From IMG/VR virus record IMGVR_UViG_3300022591_000004, positions 31,669 to 95,668 of that record: DNA of 64,000 nt; one strand, 5' to 3'. Numbering within the stretch: position 1 is the stretch's first letter; each line of letters starts with the position of its first letter. Below the pieces are notes generated by a model. It worked only from the letters and a program-made list of their open reading frames with translations. It was not told the DNA's origin and ran no database searches. A program made the position numbers and the translations under genes. This DNA is from a virus. Positions 51,964 to 58,629 of this stretch are shown in pieces.

Positions 51964-51986
51964 AGCATACACTATTTGTCGACAAA
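51964..51986 (-). promoter_or_regulatory. 23-nt motif upstream of terminase (late-promoter candidate, copy A)
   Basis: TTTGTCGACAAATAGTGTATGCT on the minus strand, about 85 nt upstream of the terminase start. TTTGTCGACAAA is a perfect 12-nt palindrome and TATGCT is -10-like. Blocks and spacing match the copy at 49395-49417. Confidence 0.55.
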
Positions 51987-52000
51987 ACCATAAATAGATA

Positions 52001-52273
52001 CTAGCGTGTCGAACGGCGATGTAACTCGTCTACTACAGCGTGAAGTGCTTCTGCCCCTGCCAATGCTTCGTCAAGAAACTGCTGACTACGATGCTTAGAG
52101 AACATAGACATGCAGCGACCTATTTCGTACAAAGAGTTTTCTACCCACATCTCTAGTTCTGTAGTAGGTATCTTAGCTACTCTCTTAGCTACTTTTTCAG
52201 GGAACGGTTTTACCCATGGTTCAGCCTGTTTCTTAAAAATCAATTCCTGGCGCCCCTTCTTCTCGGTGCTCAT
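52001..52273 (-). CDS. Hypothetical helical protein
   Basis: A 90-residue protein. ATG 52273 is chosen for the GGGAG-like site just upstream. EPWVKPFPEKVAKRVAKIPTTELEMWVENSLYEIGRCMSMF is followed by SKHRSQQFLDEALAGAEALHAVVDELHRRS, a helical bundle. It overlaps the next upstream gene by 41 nt. Its place before terminase might suit a small terminase subunit, but there is no DNA-binding motif. Confidence 0.5.
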   Translation of the reverse strand: MSTEKKGRQELIFKKQAEPWVKPFPEKVAKRVAKIPTTELEMWVENSLYEIGRCMSMFSKHRSQQFLDEALAGAEALHAVVDELHRRSTR

Positions 52274-52523
52274 CCCTAGCTCCCATAGCCCTAATAAGCA
52301 GCAAGTCAACGTCTTCATCTGTTAATAAATGAGGGTCGTCCACTGTCTTGAAGAGGATGCCTGCATAGTAACCAGGCTTGGTAAAGGGCACTCTAAACAC
52401 TAGGCAGTGACCCTTACGGAAGGGGATATCTGTTTCTTGAGTATGTCCAATTTCTACAATAGGCAAAAAGTGCCGATGGTAGTAGTACAGCTTTCCGCCG
52501 TATAGTGGTCCGAATGTTTTCAT
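52233..52523 (-). CDS. Hypothetical protein
   Basis: A 96-residue protein: FGPLYGGKLYYYHRHFLPIVEIGHTQETDIPF, then GHCLVFRVPFTKPGYYAGILFKTV, a small beta barrel pattern, then an acidic helix DEDVDLLLIRAMG. It is in the small-gene group preceding terminase. Unknown family. Confidence 0.5.
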   Translation of the reverse strand: MKTFGPLYGGKLYYYHRHFLPIVEIGHTQETDIPFRKGHCLVFRVPFTKPGYYAGILFKTVDDPHLLTDEDVDLLLIRAMGARDEHREEGAPGIDF

Positions 52524-52531
52524 AACTCTCC

Positions 52532-52984
52532 TTAAGAGTTAAATAGTACCCTAGTTTGCTCAGGCATCATATTAGGGTCAAAGGGCCCCATGTCGTCGTG
52601 GCTATCTAGTCCAGAGGCTGCAAGATAGCGCCCCGTAGAATTGCTGGCTTTTAAATCGTTCCACATATCGACAGGGATATCGTTGTACTCCCACCAAGTC
52701 CCGTCACGAAACTTAACAACGAGCTTCTCTGCTTCTTTGCTATAAGCAAGTTTTAACGCTCTCGGGCGACTGGGATTACTCGTAGGAGCGGTCATGTTGT
52801 TATAGGTAGGGGGAGTGCCGTAAGTATCTTGGTCTTCGGTAATGAATGTAGTCGGCTCTTGAGGGTCCATGATTTCAAAGTCTGCGTACACCTTTTCATA
52901 CGCACGCATGGCAATATTCTGCACACGGTTCAACCTGTCTTGAGAACCTGTGTAGTAGTTCTTTTGCTTTTTAAACTTGGTCAT
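52532..52984 (-). CDS. KTSC-domain protein
   Basis: A 150-residue protein. The segment LKLAYSKEAEKLVVKFRDGTWWEYNDIPVDMWNDLKASNSTGRYLAASG near residues 75-124 fits the KTSC domain pattern (Y-x-x-x-x-x-L-x-V-x-F-x-D-G-x-x-Y/W-x-Y-x-x-I/V-P-x-x-x-W-x-x-L). This domain is found in phage and bacterial proteins; its role is not established. The N-terminal half is unassigned. It overlaps the zinc protein gene by 1 nt. Confidence 0.7.
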   Translation of the reverse strand: MTKFKKQKNYYTGSQDRLNRVQNIAMRAYEKVYADFEIMDPQEPTTFITEDQDTYGTPPTYNNMTAPTSNPSRPRALKLAYSKEAEKLVVKFRDGTWWEYNDIPVDMWNDLKASNSTGRYLAASGLDSHDDMGPFDPNMMPEQTRVLFNS

Positions 52985-53241
52985 TATCCCTCGCAGGTAT
53001 GAAAGTCAGTCTCTGTCTCTAGTACTCGCTCAAAGCATGAAGCGCATCGTAACCATTTAGGGGGCACATAATTATTTTGAGCCGTTCCGCCTAGAGGTAT
53101 ATCATCCCCATATTCAGTGGAATCGTAAGCATCAACAATCTCTGGTTCACGAAAGAGCTCGCGTGGAAATGGGCCTCGAGGGTTTGCTACCTTATCTGGT
53201 ACAGGATGAACTTGAACCGCGTTATGGCGGGTCACTTTCAT
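52984..53241 (-). CDS. Small zinc-ribbon-like protein
   Basis: An 85-residue protein with RCASCFERVLETETDFHTCEG at the C-terminus (C-x2-C and later H-x-C), a possible zinc ribbon. The front is Pro-rich (HPVPDKVANPRGPFP). It is co-transcribed with the next zinc protein by ATGA-type overlap at 53238-53241. Confidence 0.55.
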   Translation of the reverse strand: MKVTRHNAVQVHPVPDKVANPRGPFPRELFREPEIVDAYDSTEYGDDIPLGGTAQNNYVPPKWLRCASCFERVLETETDFHTCEG

Positions 53242-53420
53242 TTTGGGCTCTTAGGCGCTGTCTTTGGTTTTGTTTGTGTTGGTTCTACCAAAGGGAAGTG
53301 ACCAGCAGATGCGCGGTCACGAAGCCACACAGGAAGGCAAGAGGCGCAATAATTAGCTGGGCTAACGCCTTTATCTGCGTGTGTGTAGTCCGCAGGATTG
53401 TCGCAGTTATCGCATTTCAT
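53238..53420 (-). CDS. Small zinc-binding protein
   Basis: A 60-residue protein with CDNCDNPADYTH and YCASCLPVWLRDR: two C-x2-C pairs 18-20 residues apart, a zinc-finger pattern. The C-terminus is Lys/Pro/Thr-rich. ATG 53420 stands 6 nt after a TATACT -10 box and right after a terminator, so the mRNA may be leaderless. Confidence 0.6.
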   Translation of the reverse strand: MKCDNCDNPADYTHADKGVSPANYCASCLPVWLRDRASAGHFPLVEPTQTKPKTAPKSPK

Positions 53421-53426
53421 AAGATG

Positions 53427-53432
53427 AGTATA
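53427..53432 (-). promoter_or_regulatory. -10 box of a likely leaderless promoter
   Basis: TATACT on the minus strand ends 6 nt before ATG 53420, so transcription would start at or next to the A of the start codon. Leaderless mRNAs are common in Actinobacteria. No good -35 box is seen because the terminator stem occupies that place. Confidence 0.5.
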
Positions 53433-53434
53433 GC

Positions 53435-53461
53435 AAAAAAGCGGGCACGAATGCCCGCTTT
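53435..53461 (-). terminator. Strong terminator
   Basis: AAAGCGGGCA and TGCCCGCTTT make a 10-bp stem with a TTCG loop, followed by a run of T on the minus strand. It ends the message of the gene at 53.5-53.8 kb before the zinc protein genes. Confidence 0.85.
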
Positions 53462-53475
53462 CCTGTTAAGTAAGT

Positions 53476-53769
53476 TTACGCCTTTGGAGCGTTAGCGTTA
53501 ATGGTCTTAACCGCGTCAGCTTCTGCAGTAGCGATGCCCTGAGCTACAAGTGCCTCTGGGACGCCAGTCTTCTTAGAGATAGCGTTTGCTACGGAGCTGG
53601 GGTTGAGCTTTGCAAGGGCTGGTACTACCAAACCTGCTGCCAAGGCCCAAAGGACAGACTTATAGTCGTGGTGTCCAGGGGTCTTAAGGGTGACACCAAC
53701 AATACCTACTGCGGTACCTGCGGTGCCGTAAATGTAGTGCTCTACATATGCAAGATACTTCTTGTTCAT
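53476..53769 (-). CDS. Small membrane-associated protein
   Basis: A 97-residue protein. Two hydrophobic stretches lie at residues 13-28 (YGTAGTAVGIVGVTL) and 37-54 (SVLWALAAGLVVPALAKL), and a helical tail follows (SKKTGVPEALVAQGIATAEADAVK). It resembles phage proteins named holin-like or unknown near lysis genes. A strong terminator follows. Confidence 0.55.
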   Translation of the reverse strand: MNKKYLAYVEHYIYGTAGTAVGIVGVTLKTPGHHDYKSVLWALAAGLVVPALAKLNPSSVANAISKKTGVPEALVAQGIATAEADAVKTINANAPKA

Positions 53770-53818
53770 AGTTCTCCTTGATAGACGGAAAGGCCGTGGG
53801 CCTGTTCCAATCGTACCA

Positions 53819-54073
53819 TTAAAGACTGTCGTCGATATGCTGCTCGAATCGACCTTCCAGCTTTGCTACCTTCTCCCCAATAGCAATCTGGTCAGTACGA
53901 AGCTCTTTAAGCATAGGGATAATCTCTTTATTAATCTTATCGTGGATGGAACCGCCACCATTAGGGCGCAGCTCTGAAAGGTACTTTTTAACGAGCCATT
54001 TGATACCCGCTGCCGCAGATACGACTATTGCGATTTCAGCTGAGGTAACGCCAATCCATGCGTCAATGCTCAC
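53819..54073 (-). CDS. Holin-like protein (DUF2746-like)
   Basis: An 84-residue protein starting at GTG 54073. One transmembrane segment lies near residues 8-28 (TSAEIAIVVSAAAGIKWLVKKY), followed by a helical part with EKVAKLEGRFEQHI near the C-terminus. This N-terminal TM plus coiled-coil layout matches actinophage holin/DUF2746 proteins. A TATAAT box lies about 30 nt upstream. The endolysin is 3 kb away. Confidence 0.55.
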   Translation of the reverse strand: MSIDAWIGVTSAEIAIVVSAAAGIKWLVKKYLSELRPNGGGSIHDKINKEIIPMLKELRTDQIAIGEKVAKLEGRFEQHIDDSL

Positions 54074-54100
54074 AAAACAACCACTCTCTATAGTAATTTT

Positions 54101-54106
54101 ATTATA
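54101..54106 (-). promoter_or_regulatory. -10 box (TATAAT) of the holin-like gene
   Basis: A perfect TATAAT on the minus strand about 28 nt upstream of GTG 54073. No clear -35 is found. It faces away from the plus-strand cassette promoter at 54206-54236. Confidence 0.45.
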
Positions 54107-54205
54107 GAAGTATAGTTGTCCGTGTAAATTTCACATTTAATAGTATCTATTTATACATTATTATCGGCGTGTTTGTATGCGTTAAAATAATATTTGTTGT
54201 TCAAC

Positions 54206-54236
54206 TTGACTTAACCTGTAACTCTCGTGCTACTGT
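54206..54236 (+). promoter_or_regulatory. Promoter of the transglycosylase-WhiB cassette
   Basis: TTGACT (54206-54211) and TACTGT (54231-54236) with a 19-nt spacer, about 55 nt upstream of ATG 54291. It gives the plus-strand pair its own transcription. The spacer is slightly long. Confidence 0.55.
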
Positions 54237-54250
54237 TGAGTACGACAGAG

Positions 54251-54268
54251 GTGCTAGCGATAGCGCCT
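54251..54268 (+). promoter_or_regulatory. 5' UTR hairpin with GNRA-type loop
   Basis: GGTGCTA and TAGCGCC pair over 7 bp (with one G-U) around a GCGA tetraloop. It lies in the leader of the transglycosylase gene. It may stabilise the mRNA or affect translation. Confidence 0.5.
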
Positions 54269-54290
54269 TCGCCAACTGAGAGGAGCAGCG

Positions 54291-54833
54291 ATGCTCAATA
54301 TCAGACTTAATCTCACGATTAATCTAAGAAAGGTGTTTGCAGCGGGGTTGGCAGGATTTATATTCTTCGCCCACTTGTTGACACCAGCGTACGCACTGAC
54401 AGTATCGGTCAAGGAGTCGTTACGGGAAAAGCCTGTAACAGTAAATCTCGCCTATCTGACAGTAACTACGACCAAGACGCAAGCAAAGCTGGATATTGCC
54501 AGCTCTTCGGTCAAGTACTTTGACCCACAGACGCTCGCCTTCCTCACCGTGTATGCCAAGGGATGGAAACTTAGCGAGTGGTCCTGCCTTAATAACCTCT
54601 GGAACTCTGAGAGCCACTTCAATCCAAAAGCATTGAATATGGGGTCTCGCGCATTTGGTATCGCGCAGTTCTTGCCAACAACCTGGGAAAACTATAAGGT
54701 TGTCAAGACATCAAGTGCGAAGCTACAAATCCAATACGGACTACGATACATTCAAATGAGATATGGGAGAGCATATGACCCAGCAGGTGCATGCGTTGCA
54801 TGGAAGTTCCACCAAAAGAACGGATGGTATTAA
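54291..54833 (+). CDS. Secreted lytic transglycosylase/Rpf-like protein
   Basis: A 180-residue protein on the plus strand. The N-terminus has a signal peptide (NLRKVFAAGLAGFIFFAHLLTPAYA). The C-terminal domain has CLNNLWNSESHFNPKALNMGS and AFGIAQFLPTTWENY near residues 100-140, an SLT/Rpf-like pattern with the catalytic Glu in SES. Later IQYGLRYIQMRYGRAYDPAGACVAWKFHQKNGWY is typical of Rpf-type transglycosylases. GGAGG precedes the ATG. It overlaps the WhiB gene by 59 nt. Host-derived cell-wall remodelling is likely. Confidence 0.8.
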   Translation: MLNIRLNLTINLRKVFAAGLAGFIFFAHLLTPAYALTVSVKESLREKPVTVNLAYLTVTTTKTQAKLDIASSSVKYFDPQTLAFLTVYAKGWKLSEWSCLNNLWNSESHFNPKALNMGSRAFGIAQFLPTTWENYKVVKTSSAKLQIQYGLRYIQMRYGRAYDPAGACVAWKFHQKNGWY

Positions 54834-55071
54834 GGCGCCATATTTTGATGGCACCCAACCATGTGCACAAACAGACCCCGAATTGTTTTTCCCCGAACGA
54901 GGCCTAGACGCAATCAAATCTAAAAAGATGGTCAGAGTCATTTGTGGAAGCTGTGACTTTACGGCTGAATGTTTGGAATACTCTTTAACAACAGATGTGC
55001 TCGGTACGTGGGGCGGCCTCCTAGAAAAGGAGCGTCGCGCCATTAAACGAATGAGGCGTAAAGCGTCATAA
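54775..55071 (+). CDS. WhiB-family transcription regulator
   Basis: A 98-residue protein on the plus strand. The four cysteines of the iron-sulfur cluster are in PCAQTDPELFFPE, then CGSCDFTAECLEYS (C-x2-C-x5-C), near residues 36-75. GTWGGLLEKERRAIKRMRR gives the G-(V/T)-W-G-G turn and the basic C-terminus of WhiB proteins, which bind sigma factor and DNA. ATG 54775 has GGGAGAG upstream and replaces a longer form. WhiB is essentially limited to Actinobacteria and their phages, so it marks the host. Confidence 0.9.
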   Translation: MTQQVHALHGSSTKRTDGIKAPYFDGTQPCAQTDPELFFPERGLDAIKSKKMVRVICGSCDFTAECLEYSLTTDVLGTWGGLLEKERRAIKRMRRKAS

Positions 55072-55073
55072 AT

Positions 55074-55103
55074 AAAAAGCCCCTGATTGCTCAGGGGCTT
55101 TTT
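55074..55103. terminator. Bidirectional terminator
   Basis: AAAAAGCCCCTGA and TCAGGGGCTTTTT form a 13-bp stem with a TTGC loop and T runs on both strands. It stops the plus-strand WhiB message and the convergent PASTA-protein message. Confidence 0.9.
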
Positions 55104-55114
55104 TGTATTCGCTA

Positions 55115-56206
55115 TTAGGAAGCGAAGTATGGTGTGATGGTAATTGCAGAACCTGCAGATACCGAAGCAGTTCCACCAGCAACTGATTGGGTCTTGATGG
55201 TGTTTGCACGAGCAGCAACCTTTGCGGTAACTCCTGTGATACCAGAGTGAGCTGTGATATCCGCGTGAGTCTTAGCAAAGCGGAAGTTGTTAGCGTCTGG
55301 AACAACGGTGATGGTGTAGGTACCGTTAAGGTCAGCATCGTATGCTGCTGAACCTGAACCGTTTGTAAAGCCAGCGATTGTTACTACGTCACCAACTGCG
55401 TATCCGTGACCTGTTGATGTAACGGAGGCTACGTTAGAAGCAAGTGATGCGCCAGTAATTGCTGGGGTAACTGCAGAGGCGGTTGTGACAACAAGCTCTG
55501 CATCGTTAAGGGCCTTTTGAGCATTAGCCAAAGGAGCACCAAGAACGCTAGGAACCTTTACATAGTCAACGCCAGCAACAAAAGCACCGTCGTTTGCGGT
55601 CAACTCGTCCGCATAGCGAACGCGACCTGAGATGTTGATGTAGCTACCCGTTCCTGAAGCAGAAACTGTAAAGGTGTAGCGGTTTGCAGAAGCAACAGTC
55701 AAGTTAGTTCCGTCAAGACCAGTGCCAGTAATGTTTACTGTGTCGCCTGCCTTAAGGAAGTTATTTGGAGCTGTGTAAGTCTGTGTGCTGCCATCGCCAG
55801 AAGCTTGGGTGATGATGTATACGCCCTGGTCTGAAGATGTGAAAGATGGGTATGATGCGTAGCCAGACTCTGCAATAACATGGTTATCCATGTGTACAGA
55901 GCGTGTTGGGTTGTTACCAACGGTTACTGCAACATCTCCATAAGCAAGGCTTGAGCTTGCAACCTGAGTAGTTGCTGACCACTGACGGTCGTAGTCTGAG
56001 CCACCGATGTTTGATACTGAGCCGTTACGCTCATCGTTTGGCTGAATTGGGAAGCTACGCCATACGAAGTCTACTGCAAGGTTACCAGCTGAATCTGTAG
56101 CGTGGCCATCTGCGTTTGTTCCGCCAGCCTGTGCTGCAATAGCAACGGAGTAAGCTCCTGTGCCTTGTGCAGAACCCACAGCTGCGGGTGAAGAATAGCT
56201 TGACAT
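55115..56206 (-). CDS. Structural protein with PASTA-like domain
   Basis: A 363-residue protein. The N-terminal half (AYGDVAVTVGNNPTRSVHMDNHVIAESGY) and the middle (TVNITGTGLDGTNLTVASANRYTFTVS) are beta-rich. The segment VKVPSVLGAPLANAQKALNDAELVVTT near residues 215-240 fits a PASTA repeat (V-P-x-V-x-G-x-x-x-x-x-A-x-x-x-L). HGYAVGDVVTIAGFT follows. PASTA domains bind peptidoglycan fragments, so this may be a host-wall-binding or virion decoration protein. GAGAGG precedes the ATG. Confidence 0.6.
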   Translation of the reverse strand: MSSYSSPAAVGSAQGTGAYSVAIAAQAGGTNADGHATDSAGNLAVDFVWRSFPIQPNDERNGSVSNIGGSDYDRQWSATTQVASSSLAYGDVAVTVGNNPTRSVHMDNHVIAESGYASYPSFTSSDQGVYIITQASGDGSTQTYTAPNNFLKAGDTVNITGTGLDGTNLTVASANRYTFTVSASGTGSYINISGRVRYADELTANDGAFVAGVDYVKVPSVLGAPLANAQKALNDAELVVTTASAVTPAITGASLASNVASVTSTGHGYAVGDVVTIAGFTNGSGSAAYDADLNGTYTITVVPDANNFRFAKTHADITAHSGITGVTAKVAARANTIKTQSVAGGTASVSAGSAITITPYFAS

Positions 56207-56231
56207 TAAATTACCTCTCTAGAGTTGGTTA

Positions 56232-56250
56232 TAACCCCATGCGCGTTGGG
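56232..56250 (-). terminator. Weak hairpin before the PASTA gene
   Basis: CCCCA and TGGGG pair over 5 bp around a 9-nt loop in the spacer between the small gene and the PASTA protein gene. Confidence 0.3.
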
Positions 56251-56293
56251 GCATATTAAGTTTACTGTTGGGTGTTTTAGGCGTCCCCCTAGA

Positions 56294-56461
56294 CTAGGAG
56301 GAACTTTCTCCGTTAGCGCCTCTACCAGGAGTGGCATAAACGCCTTTTTTAGCACGAGTATTGGGATTCTTTTCGACAAAGAACTTTCTAATGCCAAACC
56401 GAGAGTCAGAGACCGTAATTGGTTTAGCAATACTGGTTTTGAACTCGGAACGTCGCTTCAT
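56294..56461 (-). CDS. Small basic protein
   Basis: A 55-residue protein. ATG 56461 makes an ATGA overlap with the preceding gene. KRRSEFKTSIAKPITVSDSRFGIRKFFVEKNPNTRAKKGVYATPGRGANGESSS is a basic chain with no known motif. Its stop lies in a C/G-rich palindrome. Another frame of the same stretch (56206-56430) encodes a Leu-rich chain that lacks codon-pattern support. Confidence 0.55.
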   Translation of the reverse strand: MKRRSEFKTSIAKPITVSDSRFGIRKFFVEKNPNTRAKKGVYATPGRGANGESSS

Positions 56462-56637
56462 ACTGACCATCGGTTCCATTGAGCGGATTGAGTCTTAACA
56501 CCTGTTACTGAGCCATTAGCACGAGTAAGGGCATCTCTGAATTCCCTATCACTCATCTTGGTACGTTGAATATTCATTTGAGTCATGGACTCAGTAGCCA
56601 AGTCTTCCTTGGGCGCCAAATTTTTTCTTTTAGCCAT
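56458..56637 (-). CDS. Small hypothetical protein
   Basis: A 59-residue protein. ATG 56637 overlaps the end of the preceding gene by 8 nt. KRKNLAPKEDLATESMTQMN, then IQRTKMSDREFRDALTRANGSVTG give a charged helical chain. ATGA coupling with the next gene continues the series of overlapping small genes. Unknown family. Confidence 0.55.
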   Translation of the reverse strand: MAKRKNLAPKEDLATESMTQMNIQRTKMSDREFRDALTRANGSVTGVKTQSAQWNRWSV

Positions 56638-57106
56638 TTTCTTCTGATGCTTTTGGAGCATCTCCAAAGTTTGCACTAACGCCATTTCCAAGAGAAATAG
56701 AATTAAATTGTCGTGGCCCAGCGTGGTCTTTAAGAACACGAGAGGAGTAGTCCATTGTTTCATGTTGACGCTGCTGCGCGTTTGAAGCAGCTTCCTCTGC
56801 TTGAGAGTGCTTAAGCTTTGCCATCTTAGTCTCTTGCTTGCGAGTTAAAGAGCTTACTTTTAAGTTGCGTTCGTGGGCTTTGTCGGCCGCACCCTCTGCC
56901 ATTGCACTCTTGATTGCGTGTACACCGATGTCAACTTGTCCTTGGTGCGTAATAAGAGCGGCTCTATCTGCGGCACTAAGACCACCAGAGTTTTTATTTC
57001 CGCCAAATACTGCCTTTGCTGTTTTACCTATTGCAGCAAGTTTTCCAAATTGACGGGCGCCACCTGTAGAAGGGGCCTGATTAAAATTAAATGCTGATTC
57101 GGTCAT
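56630..57106 (-). CDS. Hypothetical protein, helical
   Basis: A 158-residue protein. A Gly/Ala-rich front (FNQAPSTGGARQFGKLAAIGKTAKAVFGG) is followed by helix-rich segments (DIGVHAIKSAMAEGAADKAHERNLK and KHSQAEEAASNAQQRQHETMD). The composition resembles phage internal or scaffold-like proteins. Unknown family. The small zinc gene lies just upstream. Confidence 0.5.
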   Translation of the reverse strand: MTESAFNFNQAPSTGGARQFGKLAAIGKTAKAVFGGNKNSGGLSAADRAALITHQGQVDIGVHAIKSAMAEGAADKAHERNLKVSSLTRKQETKMAKLKHSQAEEAASNAQQRQHETMDYSSRVLKDHAGPRQFNSISLGNGVSANFGDAPKASEENG

Positions 57107-57108
57107 AT

Positions 57109-57285
57109 CTAATGGTCTCCTAAAGTCTGACCTTTTTCTGCGTAATCAAAGTGTTTTTCTTCGCATTCACGTGCCAATGACGGGACGACATACATCGTCC
57201 CGCACAGGCCACAGGACCAGCGGTTAAAAGCTGGCTTATGCGTGATTGAAGATTTCCTGCCATGTCTTAGGGCCAACAATTCCAT
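57109..57285 (-). CDS. Small zinc-finger-like protein overlapping the endolysin end
   Basis: About 58 residues. The C-terminal part FNRWSCGLCGTMYVVPSLARECEEKHFDY has a C-x2-C followed by C-x3-H, a zinc-finger pattern. The start is uncertain: ATG 57285 lies inside the endolysin gene and AAGG is 11 nt upstream; a TTG nearby is possible. Only the part downstream of the endolysin stop is unique. Confidence 0.5.
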   Translation of the reverse strand: MELLALRHGRKSSITHKPAFNRWSCGLCGTMYVVPSLARECEEKHFDYAEKGQTLGDH

Positions 57286-58039
57286 TGGAATCAAGGCCTG
57301 GGTGACCATCTTGGATAGCAAGAATTGCCTTCTTAGTTGCTGGGCCATATTGACCATCAGCGTCAAGGTCCAAAGCTTCTTGAATAAGCTTAACGGCATC
57401 TCCAGTATCACCAGGCTTTACTTGTCCTGGGAATGGAGGAACTTGCTTTACTACAGGTGTAGCGGGGTCAGCATGAACGCCGTCCTTATAGACTGGGCGA
57501 CCAAAGCCAACAACAGAAGCCCATAGATGGCGCTTGTTATCAACCTTGTATCCACGGACGTTCATGGCGCACTCGCCACCGTTGTTTGGTGAGCCTTTAG
57601 GCTTTGAGTCAGGGGTAGTGTTTCCCTCAACAGTTGTGATAGTTCCATCGCCATTGTCTTTGACCACAATGCCAACATGTTGGATTGGGCTGTCAGGCTT
57701 AGCTGCTGGGATAAAAGAGAAGTAAACGAGGTCGCCTGGTTGTGGGTGTGCGTTAGCTGCATCTGCCCAAGCCCCTGCCTTCTTAAACGCTGCTGCACCT
57801 GCTGGGGTGTAAACAGTATTAGGAAGCTTTACTCCTGCCTTATCCGCGCACCACATCATCAAACTTCCGCACCATGCTTGGAAGTTTGCGCCCGTGAAAG
57901 CGCCATAAAGTGTTTCGTTATCCTTAGGGCCCTCAATAACACCAACCTGTGATTTAGCGACTTCAAGCATACGAGCTGCTGTCCCTGGTTGAGCGGTTGT
58001 TACTGGAGGAACTGGATTTCCTACGTTTCCTAGTGCCAT
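57236..58039 (-). CDS. Endolysin: CHAP-like amidase plus peptidoglycan-binding domain
   Basis: A 267-residue lysin. The N-terminal CHAP-like domain has AWCGSLMMWCADKAGV (catalytic Cys near residue 56), PGDLVYFSF and HVGIVVKDNG (catalytic His near residue 122), then ITTVEGNT (third polar residue). The C-terminal 70 residues are a PG_binding_1 domain: KPGDTGDAVKLIQEALDLDADGQYGPATKKAILAIQ. This pair cleaves and binds peptidoglycan to lyse the host. It lies next to holin candidates. Confidence 0.9.
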   Translation of the reverse strand: MALGNVGNPVPPVTTAQPGTAARMLEVAKSQVGVIEGPKDNETLYGAFTGANFQAWCGSLMMWCADKAGVKLPNTVYTPAGAAAFKKAGAWADAANAHPQPGDLVYFSFIPAAKPDSPIQHVGIVVKDNGDGTITTVEGNTTPDSKPKGSPNNGGECAMNVRGYKVDNKRHLWASVVGFGRPVYKDGVHADPATPVVKQVPPFPGQVKPGDTGDAVKLIQEALDLDADGQYGPATKKAILAIQDGHPGLDSNGIVGPKTWQEIFNHA

Positions 58040-58047
58040 GTTATTCC

Positions 58048-58449
58048 TTAGTTGTAGTGTGGGTCGTTTTCTGAAGCTGATTCTACAGCTGCGGCAACAG
58101 GTGCTGCAGGGGCAACTACAGGTGCAATAGAGCCATCAGCTGCAGAAACAGTGATGTCGTTTCCTGCTTGACGTGCCTGTACCTGTAGGTCAGCTGCAGT
58201 TGTTGCTTGAGTATCAACAGCGGCAAACGCTGCGTTAATCTCATCAAGAGACAGCTTTCCGTCATCCATGAATCCACGAGCTAGCTTTTCTACAACAGTT
58301 GCACAAGCGGTCAAACCTGCAACAGTCATTGCCTTAAGAGTTGAGATGTGTGCGATTGCACCAGCACCAATAACTCCAAGAGCACTAGCGGTAAACGCTG
58401 CAACAATGCGCATAAGCACATTCCAAAACAGCTTAATATTGTCTTTCAT
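58048..58449 (-). CDS. Membrane protein, holin candidate
   Basis: A 133-residue protein immediately upstream of the endolysin. Two hydrophobic stretches at residues 11-33 (MRIVAAFTASALGVIGAGAIAHI) and 38-54 (AMTVAGLTACATVVEKL) fit a pinholin or class II holin. The C-terminal half is Ala/Val/Pro-rich and acidic. Its place next to the lysin supports a role in lysis timing. Confidence 0.6.
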   Translation of the reverse strand: MKDNIKLFWNVLMRIVAAFTASALGVIGAGAIAHISTLKAMTVAGLTACATVVEKLARGFMDDGKLSLDEINAAFAAVDTQATTAADLQVQARQAGNDITVSAADGSIAPVVAPAAPVAAAVESASENDPHYN

Positions 58450-58629
58450 TTACTTCTCCTTAGGGTTTCTTAGACGAAATGATGTAATCCAGAGAAAAGT
58501 CGAAATAAGAATCGCCTCTCCGATTACTTTTTTTGCCGAACCTGTCAGAACCAGCCAACCGACAAAGAGACCAAGGAAGGTCCAAATTTGATTAGCTAGG
58601 TCTCGTATAAGCTCTCTAATGAATTTCAT
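58450..58629 (-). CDS. Small membrane protein, second holin candidate
   Basis: A 59-residue gene whose ATG 58629 overlaps the stop of the surface-protein gene as TAATG. The product has two hydrophobic segments, residues 15-30 (WTFLGLFVGWLVLTG) and 36-50 (IGEAILISTFLWIT), and a basic C-terminus (RLRNPKEK). This is a classic small-holin layout directly before the lysin pair. Confidence 0.65.
   Translation of the reverse strand: MKFIRELIRDLANQIWTFLGLFVGWLVLTGSAKKVIGEAILISTFLWITSFRLRNPKEK

Noticed and set aside
54180-54290. Possible c-di-AMP (ydaO-type) riboswitch upstream of the Rpf-like gene
   Set aside because: The leader is only about 50 nt after the promoter and lacks the conserved ydaO elements; only a small hairpin is seen.
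56206-56430. Leu-rich minus-strand frame of 74 codons
   Set aside because: It overlaps a 55-codon gene that has ATGA coupling and a basic composition like its neighbours; the Leu-rich frame has no ribosome-binding site.
57286-57411. N-terminal extension of the small zinc protein frame
   Set aside because: It lies wholly inside the endolysin gene in another frame and is Leu/Lys-rich without features.
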